The notes under the pieces: generated by a model
Databases searched by the model: none
Seen by the model: the letters and a program-made list of their open reading frames with translations, nothing else
Told to the model about the DNA's origin: nothing
Made by a program: the position numbers and the translations under genes
Shown here: positions 43,647-51,438 of the stretch, in pieces
Layout: each line of letters opens with the position of its first letter
How positions within the stretch are numbered: position 1 is the stretch's first letter
Assembly: GCA_023423535.1 (NCBI GenBank)
Contig: JAFAFL010000137.1
Location: 372,001-436,000 of the forward strand
Source of the DNA: Pseudomonadota bacterium
GTDB taxonomy: Bacteria; Myxococcota; Myxococcia; Myxococcales; Myxococcaceae
Length of the DNA: 64,000 nucleotides
Direction: 5' to 3'

Positions 43647-44312
43647 ATGTCGAAGGGCTTGATTGGCAAGAAGGTCGGGATGACCCAGGTGTTCACCGAG
43701 GACGGCAACGTCGTCCCGGTCACCGTGGTGGACGTCTCGTCGTGCGTGGTCGTGGGCAAGCGGACGCCGGAGAAGGACAAGTACTCGGCGCTCGTGCTCG
43801 GCTTCGGCGAGGTGAAGGACAAGGCCCTCACCAAGGCGAAGATCGGCGCGTTCAAGAAGAACGGCGCTCCGGCCCGGCGGCACCTCAAGGAGTTCCGCGT
43901 CTCGGCCGAAGAGGTGGCAGGCCTCAACGTGGGTGACGCGGTGAAGGCGGACCTGTTCGCCAAGGGCCAGCTGGTGGACGTGACCGGCATCACCAAGGGT
44001 CGCGGCTTCCAGGGCGTGATGAAGCGGTGGAACTTCCGCGGCTTCAGCACCCGCGCGAGCACCCACGAGTACCTCCGTCACCCGGGCGCCATCGGTCAGC
44101 GTAAGACGCCGGGCCGCGTGTACCCGAACAAGAAGCTCCCCGGTCACTACGGCGTGGAGCAGGTCACCACCCAGAACCTGACCATCGTGGACGTGGACGT
44201 GGAGAAGGGCCTCGTGCTCGTGAAGGGCAACCTCCCGGGCCACAACGACGCGCTGGTGTACCTCAAGCCGTCGGTGAAGGCGGCGCTCCGCGCGTCCCAC
44301 AAGGCGGCGTAG
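43647..44312 (+). CDS. rplC: 50S ribosomal protein L3
   Basis: A 221-residue protein, the usual bacterial L3 length: GLIGKKVGMTQVFTEDGNVV at the N-terminus, the conserved central TGITKGRGFQGVMKRWNF with the Gln that is methylated in E. coli, HEYLRHPGAIGQRKTPGRV, and VKGNLPGHNDALVYLKPS near the end. L3 is an early-assembly 23S rRNA-binding protein close to the peptidyl-transferase centre. It is usually inside the S10 operon (rpsJ-rplC-rplD), but here it stands alone with its own promoter and terminator. ATG at 43647 has GGAG nine bases upstream. Whether it is a second copy or the only copy cannot be told here. Confidence 0.96.
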   Translation: MSKGLIGKKVGMTQVFTEDGNVVPVTVVDVSSCVVVGKRTPEKDKYSALVLGFGEVKDKALTKAKIGAFKKNGAPARRHLKEFRVSAEEVAGLNVGDAVKADLFAKGQLVDVTGITKGRGFQGVMKRWNFRGFSTRASTHEYLRHPGAIGQRKTPGRVYPNKKLPGHYGVEQVTTQNLTIVDVDVEKGLVLVKGNLPGHNDALVYLKPSVKAALRASHKAA

Positions 44313-44339
44313 CTCCCCCTCGGGAACGTCAGAGGTCGG

Positions 44340-44377
44340 CGGCCGCGGCAGGCACCTTCGGGTGGCCTCCGCGGCCG
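44340..44377 (+). terminator. Terminator hairpin after rplC (UUCG tetraloop)
   Basis: CGGCCGCGG pairs with CCGCGGCCG, with further A-G-G and CACC/GGTG pairs around a TTCG loop and one-base bulges. The following T-run is short (TTGCC), so efficiency is uncertain. Confidence 0.6.
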
Positions 44378-44507
44378 TTGCCATTGCGGGTTCTCCGAGC
44401 GCCGGAAAACCCCGCCCCCGCCTTGGCTTAGAGCGTCGAGTAGAAGATTTTCGCCCGCCTTCCCGGCGGGCAGGCGGTCTCGCCGCGCCGGAAGGGGAGG
44501 ACTTTCC

Positions 44508-46280
44508 GTGCAGCAGCGGCGCTCGCTCACTCTCGCGTTTTCCCTCGTCACCGTGCTGGCTGGCCTCGGATGTGGTCCCACCGAGCCGCCGAGGCTGCAG
44601 ATCGGCGAGGCCTGTAGCCCCACCGCCGCCGGCGAGACCGCGCCCGAGTGCGCCACCGGCCTCTGCGTCGCGCTGGACACCGCGTCCGGCTTCTGCACCG
44701 CGCCCTGCGACTCGGACGAGCAGTGCCCTCCCGAGGGCTTCGTCTGCGAGGCCGCGGGCAAGTACGGGAAGATCTGCAAGAAGCTCTCGGGCTGCGAGCG
44801 CGACGGCGAGTGCCCCGCGGGCCACTCCTGCAACACGGAGACGGGCAACTGCTACCTCAAGGTGCAGCGGACGCTGTGCTCGCCCTGTCAGGACGCGCTG
44901 CAGTGCCCGCAGGGCGGCACCTGCTTCACCGCGGTGGGAAGCGGCGAGCGGTTCTGCACCAGCCCCTGCGCCGCGGGCGACGTGTGCCCCACCGGCTTCG
45001 AGTGCCGGGGCATCCCCGCCGGCCAGAACGGGGCGATGATCAAGCAGTGCGTGCCCCAGACGCAGACCTGCAGCGCGGGCCGTCCGGTGTGCGCGCCCTG
45101 CAAGGGTGACGCGGAGTGCGGCGGCCACTTCGACCTCTGCGTGCGCAACGTGGTGAGCGGCGAGACCTTCTGCGGCCGCGACTGTCACCCCTCGCGCGCG
45201 GGCGACTGCCCCACCGGCTTCTCCTGCGTGGACATCGGCCAGAGCGACGATCCGAACAAGGACGGGCCGTTCCAGTGCGTGCCCAACGCGAACACCTGTG
45301 AGGGCTTCTGCAGCGCCGCGGACGAGCTCGGGCAGATCCGCGAGTGTGGACTTGGGCGCACCTGCAACGCGGCCGCGAACCAGTGCGAGCCGGCGGCGGA
45401 CGGGCGGATGTGCTCGCCCTGCACGAACAACGACGACTGCCGCAGCGGCGGACATCCGGAGAACCGCTGCATCCAGAACGACTGCCCGGACTGCCCGTTC
45501 AAGGGCGAGTCGTTCTGCTCCACGCCCTGCCTCGACGACGCGGCCTGCACGCGCTCGTTCGGGCCGGGCTTCGTCTGCCGGCCGGTGGCGAACGCGGCGG
45601 GCGGCACGGACAACTTCTGCATGCCGCAGCGTGGCTCGTGCGCGGTGGGCCTCGGGCGCGTGGGCGACGACTGCAGCGTGGGCGGCGCGGAGGACTGCGT
45701 GGCCGGCGTGTGCGTCGTCGCGGGGCTGACGGAGATCTGCTCGGCGCCGTGCAGCAAGGACACCGACTGCGGCGACTCGCGCTTCCGCTGCTGCGAGAGC
45801 GCCGCGGAGGGGCAGGGCGGTTACGACTGCGATCCGTCGAAGCGCAATCCGGACGGGCCGGTCAGTGGCTCGGGCGTCTGCGCGCCGATGGGCGGGCTCT
45901 TCGGTGACGACTGCACGCCGGGGCGTCCTCCCTGCCAGACGGGATCGTGTCTGGACCTCGGCACGAGCCGCGTGTGCACGAGCGTCTGCGCAACGGACGG
46001 CGACTGCCCCAACGCGTTCACCTGCCGCACCGCGGAGCCGCTCGGCGGCGGCGCGCAGGTGAAGGTCTGCTTCCCCGAGGGCGGCGGCGGCGCGGGTGCG
46101 GACTGTTCCTTCGGACCTGCGGCGTGCGGCACCGGCCTCTGCATCAAGAAGGACTCGGGCAACGTGTGCACGCAGCTGTGCCAGGCCGACGGCGACTGCC
46201 CCGACGAGTGGTTCTGCGACATCCTCGCCACCGTCGATGGCCAGTCGGTGCAGGCCTGCCTCCCGCCCTCGCTTCAGTAG
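44508..46280 (+). CDS. Cysteine-rich repeat lipoprotein at the head of the glt locus
   Basis: A 590-residue lipoprotein (signal ending VTVLAGLGC) with about 75 cysteines spaced in repeats of 35-45 residues (pattern C...DxxC..GFxC, e.g. PCDSDEQCPPEGFVC, PCAAGDVCPTGFEC, CQADGDCPDEWFC). Each repeat is probably a small disulfide-bonded module, so it must be outside the cytoplasm, likely on the outer membrane. In M. xanthus the lipoprotein gene gltK precedes gltB; this gene or the next one could be its equivalent, but I cannot confirm that from sequence. GTG at 44508 has GGGGAGG upstream. The next lipoprotein gene starts 37 bases later. Confidence 0.85.
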   Translation: MQQRRSLTLAFSLVTVLAGLGCGPTEPPRLQIGEACSPTAAGETAPECATGLCVALDTASGFCTAPCDSDEQCPPEGFVCEAAGKYGKICKKLSGCERDGECPAGHSCNTETGNCYLKVQRTLCSPCQDALQCPQGGTCFTAVGSGERFCTSPCAAGDVCPTGFECRGIPAGQNGAMIKQCVPQTQTCSAGRPVCAPCKGDAECGGHFDLCVRNVVSGETFCGRDCHPSRAGDCPTGFSCVDIGQSDDPNKDGPFQCVPNANTCEGFCSAADELGQIRECGLGRTCNAAANQCEPAADGRMCSPCTNNDDCRSGGHPENRCIQNDCPDCPFKGESFCSTPCLDDAACTRSFGPGFVCRPVANAAGGTDNFCMPQRGSCAVGLGRVGDDCSVGGAEDCVAGVCVVAGLTEICSAPCSKDTDCGDSRFRCCESAAEGQGGYDCDPSKRNPDGPVSGSGVCAPMGGLFGDDCTPGRPPCQTGSCLDLGTSRVCTSVCATDGDCPNAFTCRTAEPLGGGAQVKVCFPEGGGGAGADCSFGPAACGTGLCIKKDSGNVCTQLCQADGDCPDEWFCDILATVDGQSVQACLPPSLQ

Positions 46281-46317
46281 AACAGTGCAAGACCGTGATT
46301 TCCGTGGAGGCCACACC

Positions 46318-47811
46318 ATGCATGTGCTAGGCAGCCGCCCCCAGTCCATGGCCCCTCTCGCGCGCATCCAGCTCTGCGTCGGCCTCTGCGCGGTGCTCGT
46401 GATGACGGCGGGTTGCGAGGACCGCTCCGGGAAGACCACGCGGGTGCGCGAGGAGTTCGCGATCGTCCCCGGCAATCCGCAGGTGGAGACGGGCGCGCCG
46501 GAGGTGAAGGTCGATCCGGCGAAGCACACCGATCACTTCCGCCTCAACACGCCGGTGCAGTGCGACCTCTTCCGTCAGGAGACGGTGCGCAAGGTGGACA
46601 TCCTCTGGGTCGTCGATTCGTCCGGATCGATGGGCCCGAAGCAGCAGCGGCTCTCCGGCCAGCTGCAGAGCTTCATCCAGCAGCTCGTCGAAGCGGACCC
46701 GCCGATCGACTTCCGCATCGCGGTGACCACCACCGACACCGACGACCCCGCGCGCCGCGGACGGCTTCTCGACTGGCAGATGGGCGCGACCGGTGGCCGC
46801 TACATCGGCTGCACGCCGGATGCGGCGGGGACGACGACGACCTGCACCGCGGGCGCAGGCTCCACCGGCGAGGCGGTCCAGGCGTTCCAGCAGCTGGTGG
46901 GGAAGGTGGGCAACACCGGAAGCCCGGTGGAGCGCGGCCTCCTGCAGATCTACCTCGTGCTCGAGAACGACGAGAACCGCGAGCGCCCGGGCCAGCCGGG
47001 CTTCATCCGCGACGACGCGGCGCTCTACATCGTCGTGCTCTCGGACGAGGACGACTCCTCCTGCAACCCGATGGCGCAGCAGCTTCCCTGCACCGCGGAC
47101 CCCGGCTGCCGGTGCGCGGCGGACGGCGCGCTCGCATCGCCGGGCACGTACGGATCCACCGCGTACTTCTCGCGCTACATCGAGACCTTCAAGGGCTACG
47201 GCAACGAGGACCGCGTGGCGCTGGCGGCGATCGTCGCGCTCGACGGGACGAACCCGGTGCCCTCGCAGTTCGGCGATCCCAATCCGCACTCCGGCTGCTG
47301 CCGCCGCGCGAACGGCATGGCCTGTCCGCAGGGAGGCGTCGCCGACGGGACGATGGAGGTCTCGTACTTCGCGGGCCGCTACATGGGCGTTGCATCGCAG
47401 ACCGGCGGAGTGGCCGTGAACATCTGCGACGCGGACTTCAGCGGCGCGCTCTCGGCGCTCGGATACGCCGCGAGTGGTTTGAGGCGCGACTTCCGCTTGA
47501 CCCGCGGGCCGGATCTGAAAGTCTCCGGCACGCTTGCCACCGGGCTGGACGTCTTCGTCTCGCGTCACGACGCGGCGAACTGCGCGGTGGACGGGAACTG
47601 TCCGTCGGGTCAGAAGTGCCGCGCCGGCCGGTGCGCGGAGGAGAAGTCCGTCAGCACCCAGCCCGCCCCGGATGGCGTGCGCTACGTCCGCTGCGACGGC
47701 TCGTCGTATCGCAACGTGGTGCGCTTCGACGGGACCGCCATTCCGGAGTCCCTCGCCACGGTTGAAGTCTGTTACGAGGTCGCGCCCGAGTTTTCGACCA
47801 CCTGCCAGTAG
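46318..47811 (+). CDS. CglB-like VWA-domain, Cys-rich lipoprotein
   Basis: A 497-residue lipoprotein (signal ending VMTAGC). A VWA domain starts at DILWVVDSSGSMGPKQQ, with the MIDAS DxSxS, and continues past FRIAVTTTDTDD to LYIVVLSDEDDSS. About 18 further cysteines are spread over the mature protein, mostly in the C-terminal half. M. xanthus CglB, the surface adhesin of gliding focal adhesions, is described as a Cys-rich VWA lipoprotein, so this may be its equivalent; GltK is the other candidate name. GGAGG seven bases before the ATG at 46318 fixes the start. Its stop is five bases from gltB, so it is in the gltBAC operon. Confidence 0.85.
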   Translation: MHVLGSRPQSMAPLARIQLCVGLCAVLVMTAGCEDRSGKTTRVREEFAIVPGNPQVETGAPEVKVDPAKHTDHFRLNTPVQCDLFRQETVRKVDILWVVDSSGSMGPKQQRLSGQLQSFIQQLVEADPPIDFRIAVTTTDTDDPARRGRLLDWQMGATGGRYIGCTPDAAGTTTTCTAGAGSTGEAVQAFQQLVGKVGNTGSPVERGLLQIYLVLENDENRERPGQPGFIRDDAALYIVVLSDEDDSSCNPMAQQLPCTADPGCRCAADGALASPGTYGSTAYFSRYIETFKGYGNEDRVALAAIVALDGTNPVPSQFGDPNPHSGCCRRANGMACPQGGVADGTMEVSYFAGRYMGVASQTGGVAVNICDADFSGALSALGYAASGLRRDFRLTRGPDLKVSGTLATGLDVFVSRHDAANCAVDGNCPSGQKCRAGRCAEEKSVSTQPAPDGVRYVRCDGSSYRNVVRFDGTAIPESLATVEVCYEVAPEFSTTCQ

Positions 47812-47816
47812 GACCT

Positions 47817-48617
47817 ATGACAACGATGAACCTTACGCGCCTTCTGATCGCCACCCTCGCGCTCACCGCAACGTCTGCGACCGCGCAGGTGGCGACGGAC
47901 TCCCAGGACCTGCTCGAGCGCACGGTGGTGCGCAACCGCCTCTACAACGTGAAGGGCCGGTTCGAGGTCGCTCCGCACGTCGGCTTCACCATGGTGGACC
48001 GGCTGACGAACCACTGGAACTTCAACGTCTCCGCCGCCTACAACCTGCAGGAGACGTTCGCGCTGGAGCTTCGCGGCGGCTACGCGCTCTCGCGGCACAC
48101 GGGCCTTGCGCGCCAGGTCAGTGAGCACCTGCTGCAGCGCAACCCGGCGAACGAGGTCCAGATCACCAGCGATCTGAAGAACCTCTGGGAGATGAAGGCC
48201 AACGGCCTCGTGGGCGCGCGCTGGGCGCCGCTCTACGGGAAGATCTCGCTCCTCGCGGAGCTGCCGGTGCACTTCCAGGCCTACCTCTGGGCCGGCGGCG
48301 GCGCGGGCATGTTCCACCGCGAGTCGATCGTCTATTGCCAGGGTCAGGCGGACCGCGCGCAGGGCATCTGCAACGGCGGCTGGCTCGAGGACGACAAGGT
48401 GTCGTGGCTCGCGTCGGGCGCGGCGGGCTTCCGCTTCTTCACGCACCCGGGCGGTGGCCTGCGCGTGGAGGTCCGGAACTACGTGTGGCCGGACTCGTTC
48501 CTCGAGGACATCAACCGGCGCCAGGCCGAGGCCGGGCAGCAGACCGGCGTCGAAGCCAGCAACCCCGGGCTCTCCCAGATCGTGCTGCTCGATCTCGGCT
48601 ACACCTTCATCTTCTAA
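47817..48617 (+). CDS. gltB: Gliding-motility outer-membrane beta-barrel GltB
   Basis: A 266-residue protein with a signal peptide (LLIATLALTATSATAQ) and barrel-type alternating strands ending in GYTFIF. It belongs to the same family as GltA (compare DRLTNHWNFNVSAAYNLQET with the GltA segment at KFTNHWGSALSYTYHLQEN). In M. xanthus GltB and GltA form the outer-membrane platform of the Agl-Glt machine. Its place between the VWA lipoprotein and gltA fits the known K-B-A-C order. ATG at 47817 has AGGA close upstream. Confidence 0.85.
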   Translation: MTTMNLTRLLIATLALTATSATAQVATDSQDLLERTVVRNRLYNVKGRFEVAPHVGFTMVDRLTNHWNFNVSAAYNLQETFALELRGGYALSRHTGLARQVSEHLLQRNPANEVQITSDLKNLWEMKANGLVGARWAPLYGKISLLAELPVHFQAYLWAGGGAGMFHRESIVYCQGQADRAQGICNGGWLEDDKVSWLASGAAGFRFFTHPGGGLRVEVRNYVWPDSFLEDINRRQAEAGQQTGVEASNPGLSQIVLLDLGYTFIF

Positions 48618-48635
48618 GTGAAAAAGGGACCTTCC

Positions 48636-49715
48636 GTGACGCTCAGGCCTTTCGTCCTCGCCGCGCTGCTCGGCGCCGCGACCGCCCAGGCTGGATCTGC
48701 CAGCCGGACCTTGCAGACCCAGACCTCCGACATTCCGCTGCGCGTGATGGCGCAGACCGGTGAGGAGGGTGAAGGGGAAGAAGAAGAGGGAGAAGAAGAG
48801 GAGGGCGGGCTGCAGACGCCCACCCCGCAGGAGAAGGCCGAGGTCGGTCCTCCCGCGCCCACCACCAGCCCCTCGGCGGATCCGCGCGCGCAGCAGCTCG
48901 TCTCCGGCGCGCCGCTCTACAACCCGAACGTGGCGGTGCACATCGTTCAGCGCAAGCAGTTCACCGACAAGGGCAAGCACGAGCTCAGCCTCTACCCGGT
49001 GATTCCCCAGGTGAACGGCAAGTTCACCAACCACTGGGGCTCGGCGCTCTCGTACACGTACCACCTGCAGGAGAACTTCGGCTTCCAGATCACGCCGCAG
49101 TTCAACTGGTACAACAACGAGTCCGCCTTCAACCAGGAGCTCATCACCAAGGTGCGTGAGCAGGCCCAGGCGGCGACCTCGCTCCTGCTCCCGTACGGCG
49201 CGATCGCCGGCGTGGAGGTGGCGCCCATCTACGGCAAGTTCGCCTGGTACGAGGGGAGCCTCGCGCAGTACGCGCTGGTCGTCACCGGCGGTGCGGGCTA
49301 CGGCATGTCGCGGCACCAGCTGAAGCCGGAGAACGAGGCGGGCCCGGCGACGTTCGGCGACACCGGCGGCCGTTTCCTCGGTCAGGTGGGCGCGGGCTTC
49401 CGCGTGCTGCTGGGGAACCGCTTCGCGGTGCGACTCGAGGTGCGCGACATCGTGTACACCGCGCGCGTGGACCAGGTGAACGGCTGCGACCTGCAGGACC
49501 TCACCGAGATGGACCGCGTGCTCCGCCAGGGCCGCCCGGTCACCGCGGCGAACACCCAGGCGAGCTGCAAGATTGCGAAGTTCGACGGGACGGACGATCG
49601 CACCGGCCACAACCGCTCGGCGGACGTGCCGCTGGCGCTGGCGCTCGTGAAGGAGCCCTCCTCCGACGTGCTGAACCTCGTCAGCTTCTACGGCGGCGTC
49701 AGCTTCATCTTCTAG
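48636..49715 (+). CDS. gltA: Gliding-motility outer-membrane beta-barrel GltA
   Basis: About 359 residues: a signal peptide (LRPFVLAALLGAATAQAG), an acidic Glu-rich linker, and a barrel domain from HELSLYPVIPQVNGKFTNHW to the terminal Phe (FYGGVSFIF). With GltB it forms the outer-membrane platform. Its paralogue lies at 24380. GTG at 48636 is preferred because AAGGGA lies six bases upstream; the in-frame GTG at 48618 abuts the gltB stop and has no ribosome site. Twelve bases separate it from gltC. Confidence 0.86.
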   Translation: MTLRPFVLAALLGAATAQAGSASRTLQTQTSDIPLRVMAQTGEEGEGEEEEGEEEEGGLQTPTPQEKAEVGPPAPTTSPSADPRAQQLVSGAPLYNPNVAVHIVQRKQFTDKGKHELSLYPVIPQVNGKFTNHWGSALSYTYHLQENFGFQITPQFNWYNNESAFNQELITKVREQAQAATSLLLPYGAIAGVEVAPIYGKFAWYEGSLAQYALVVTGGAGYGMSRHQLKPENEAGPATFGDTGGRFLGQVGAGFRVLLGNRFAVRLEVRDIVYTARVDQVNGCDLQDLTEMDRVLRQGRPVTAANTQASCKIAKFDGTDDRTGHNRSADVPLALALVKEPSSDVLNLVSFYGGVSFIF

Positions 49716-49727
49716 GTCGAAAGCGTC

Positions 49728-51239
49728 ATGCGAAAGATCATTGCCCTCACCGTCGCTCTCTGTGCCGCCACTGCCTCCGCGCAGGACGTCGGCATGTACC
49801 AGAACGCGCTCTCGTCCTTCAATGCGGGCGAGTTCGACAAGGCCGCGCGCACCTTCTGGGAGCTCTCCGAGACGTCCACCGATCAGGACATCCGCGCGCG
49901 CTCCGAGTACTACCTCGCGCAGTCGCTCTCGCGGAAGCAGCTGCCGTTCGCCGCGTACATCTACTACTTCTCCATCCTGCGCTCGGGGCCGAAGCACCCG
50001 TTCTACCTGCGCGCGGTGGAGGGCCTGGTGAACGTGCAGCGCGAGCTGAACGACCAGTACCTCATCCCGAACACGCTGAACCGCGAGTACAACGAGCAGT
50101 GGGCGACCCTGCCGCTCGAGACGCTGGCGCGGATCAACTACATGATCGGCATCATCGAGCACCGGCGCGCGCGCTTCGAGGAGGCGCGGGACTTCCTCAG
50201 CGCCGTGCCCCGCGAGACGACGATCTACGCCAAGGCGCGCTACCTCCTCGGCATCGTCTACGTGGATCCGCGCTTCCCGGGCGGGCCGCAGTTCAAGGAC
50301 GGGCTCGATGCGTTCCAGGAGGTGGCAAACCTCCAGGGTGACCGTTTCGAGGGCCTCGCGGAGACGAAGCAGCTGGCGACGCTGGCCATGGGCCGGACCT
50401 ACTACGGCATGGGCGAGTACCAGAACTCGGTGAACGCCTACGAGAAGATCCCCCGCTTCAGCCGCTACTGGGATCAGGCGCTGTTCGAGAACGGCTTCGC
50501 CCGGTTCCAGAACGAGGACTTCGGCGGCGCGCTCGGCTCGCTCCAGGCGCTGCACGCGCCGCAGTTCGCCGGCGCCTTCCAGCCGGAGTCGTGGATCCTC
50601 AAGGCCACCGTCTTCTACTTCTCCTGCCTCTACGAGGAGTCGAAGGCCTCGCTGCAGTCGTTCGACGAGCGCTACCTCCCCATGGGCGAGGCCATCCGCA
50701 AGCTGACCGAGGGCGAGGAGGAGCGGGACCCGTCCTACTACTACAACCTCGTCGCCTCGCCGGAGAGCAAGCAGGTGCCGCGGCCGGTGCTGCTGTGGGT
50801 GCGTGGGAACGAGCGGATGCTCGGCCTGTTCGGGATGCTGGCGCAGATCGACAAGGAGAAGGCGGCGATCGCGGCGAACACCGCGTGGCAGGGTTCGAAG
50901 ATGGGCCCGGACATCACCACCTACCTCGACCAGAACCGCGGCACGCTGACCCAGATCGCCGGCACGGTCGCCCGGAACCGGCTCCAGGAGGCGGCGCAGA
51001 ACATCCGCACCTACTCGGACGCCTCGGAGATCATCCGGTTCGAGACCACGAAGGCGGAGAAGGAGCTCTTCGAGGGCGGCATCGACCAGACGCGGATCCT
51101 CAACGCGCAGAACCTCTACCGCCCGCGCATGCCGGCGGAGGACTGGAACTACTGGCGCTTCCAGGGCGAGTTCTGGATCGACGAGATCGGCTACTACCAG
51201 TACACCCTGAAGCGCGGGTGTCCTGAGGGGCGGCAGTAG
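49728..51239 (+). CDS. gltC: Periplasmic TPR-like protein GltC
   Basis: A 503-residue protein with a signal peptide (MRKIIALTVALCAATASAQD), then TPR-type helical repeats (ALSSFNAGEFDKAARTFWEL, KARYLLGIVYVDPRFP, ATLAMGRTYYGMGEYQNSVN, LFENGFARFQNEDFGGALGS). Order and size fit GltC of M. xanthus, a periplasmic part of the gliding machine. It is the last gene of the first glt unit; a strong terminator follows. Confidence 0.83.
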   Translation: MRKIIALTVALCAATASAQDVGMYQNALSSFNAGEFDKAARTFWELSETSTDQDIRARSEYYLAQSLSRKQLPFAAYIYYFSILRSGPKHPFYLRAVEGLVNVQRELNDQYLIPNTLNREYNEQWATLPLETLARINYMIGIIEHRRARFEEARDFLSAVPRETTIYAKARYLLGIVYVDPRFPGGPQFKDGLDAFQEVANLQGDRFEGLAETKQLATLAMGRTYYGMGEYQNSVNAYEKIPRFSRYWDQALFENGFARFQNEDFGGALGSLQALHAPQFAGAFQPESWILKATVFYFSCLYEESKASLQSFDERYLPMGEAIRKLTEGEEERDPSYYYNLVASPESKQVPRPVLLWVRGNERMLGLFGMLAQIDKEKAAIAANTAWQGSKMGPDITTYLDQNRGTLTQIAGTVARNRLQEAAQNIRTYSDASEIIRFETTKAEKELFEGGIDQTRILNAQNLYRPRMPAEDWNYWRFQGEFWIDEIGYYQYTLKRGCPEGRQ

Positions 51240-51275
51240 CGCCTGGCGTACCGGCCGAAGACCGGCCGAATAGAC

Positions 51276-51312
51276 AGGGAGGCCGACCGTTACAGGTCGA
51301 GCCTCCCTTTTC
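51276..51312 (+). terminator. Rho-independent terminator after gltC
   Basis: AGGGAGGC+CGACC pairs with GGTCG+GCCTCCCT around a six-base loop with one bulged A, then TTTTCTTT. It separates the gltC unit from gltD. Confidence 0.9.
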
Positions 51313-51330
51313 TTTCGAAAAAGGCTTGTG

Positions 51331-51336
51331 TAGGGT
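51331..51336 (+). promoter_or_regulatory. Candidate -10 element of the gltD promoter
   Basis: TAGGGT preceded by TGTG (extended -10 type), about 100 bases before gltD and just after the terminator. The -35 is poor (TTTTCT-like). Transcription would start near 51343. Confidence 0.4.
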
Positions 51337-51438
51337 GCGCCCTCTTCAACGGGACGCTGCCTCTCCACGGCCGCGAAACCACGAGGGAATCCGCGGTGTC
51401 CCAGCGGATTGAGGCCTCGTAGCAGGAGCTAAGACCGC

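Noticed and set aside
43368..46529. 1053-codon minus-strand frame opposite rplC and the Cys-rich lipoprotein
   Set aside because: Composition artefact: L3 and the lipoprotein on the plus strand are certain.
46318..47811. Calling the VWA lipoprotein definitely gltK or cglB
   Set aside because: Position fits GltK and domain fits CglB; without alignment neither symbol is safe, so no symbol was assigned.
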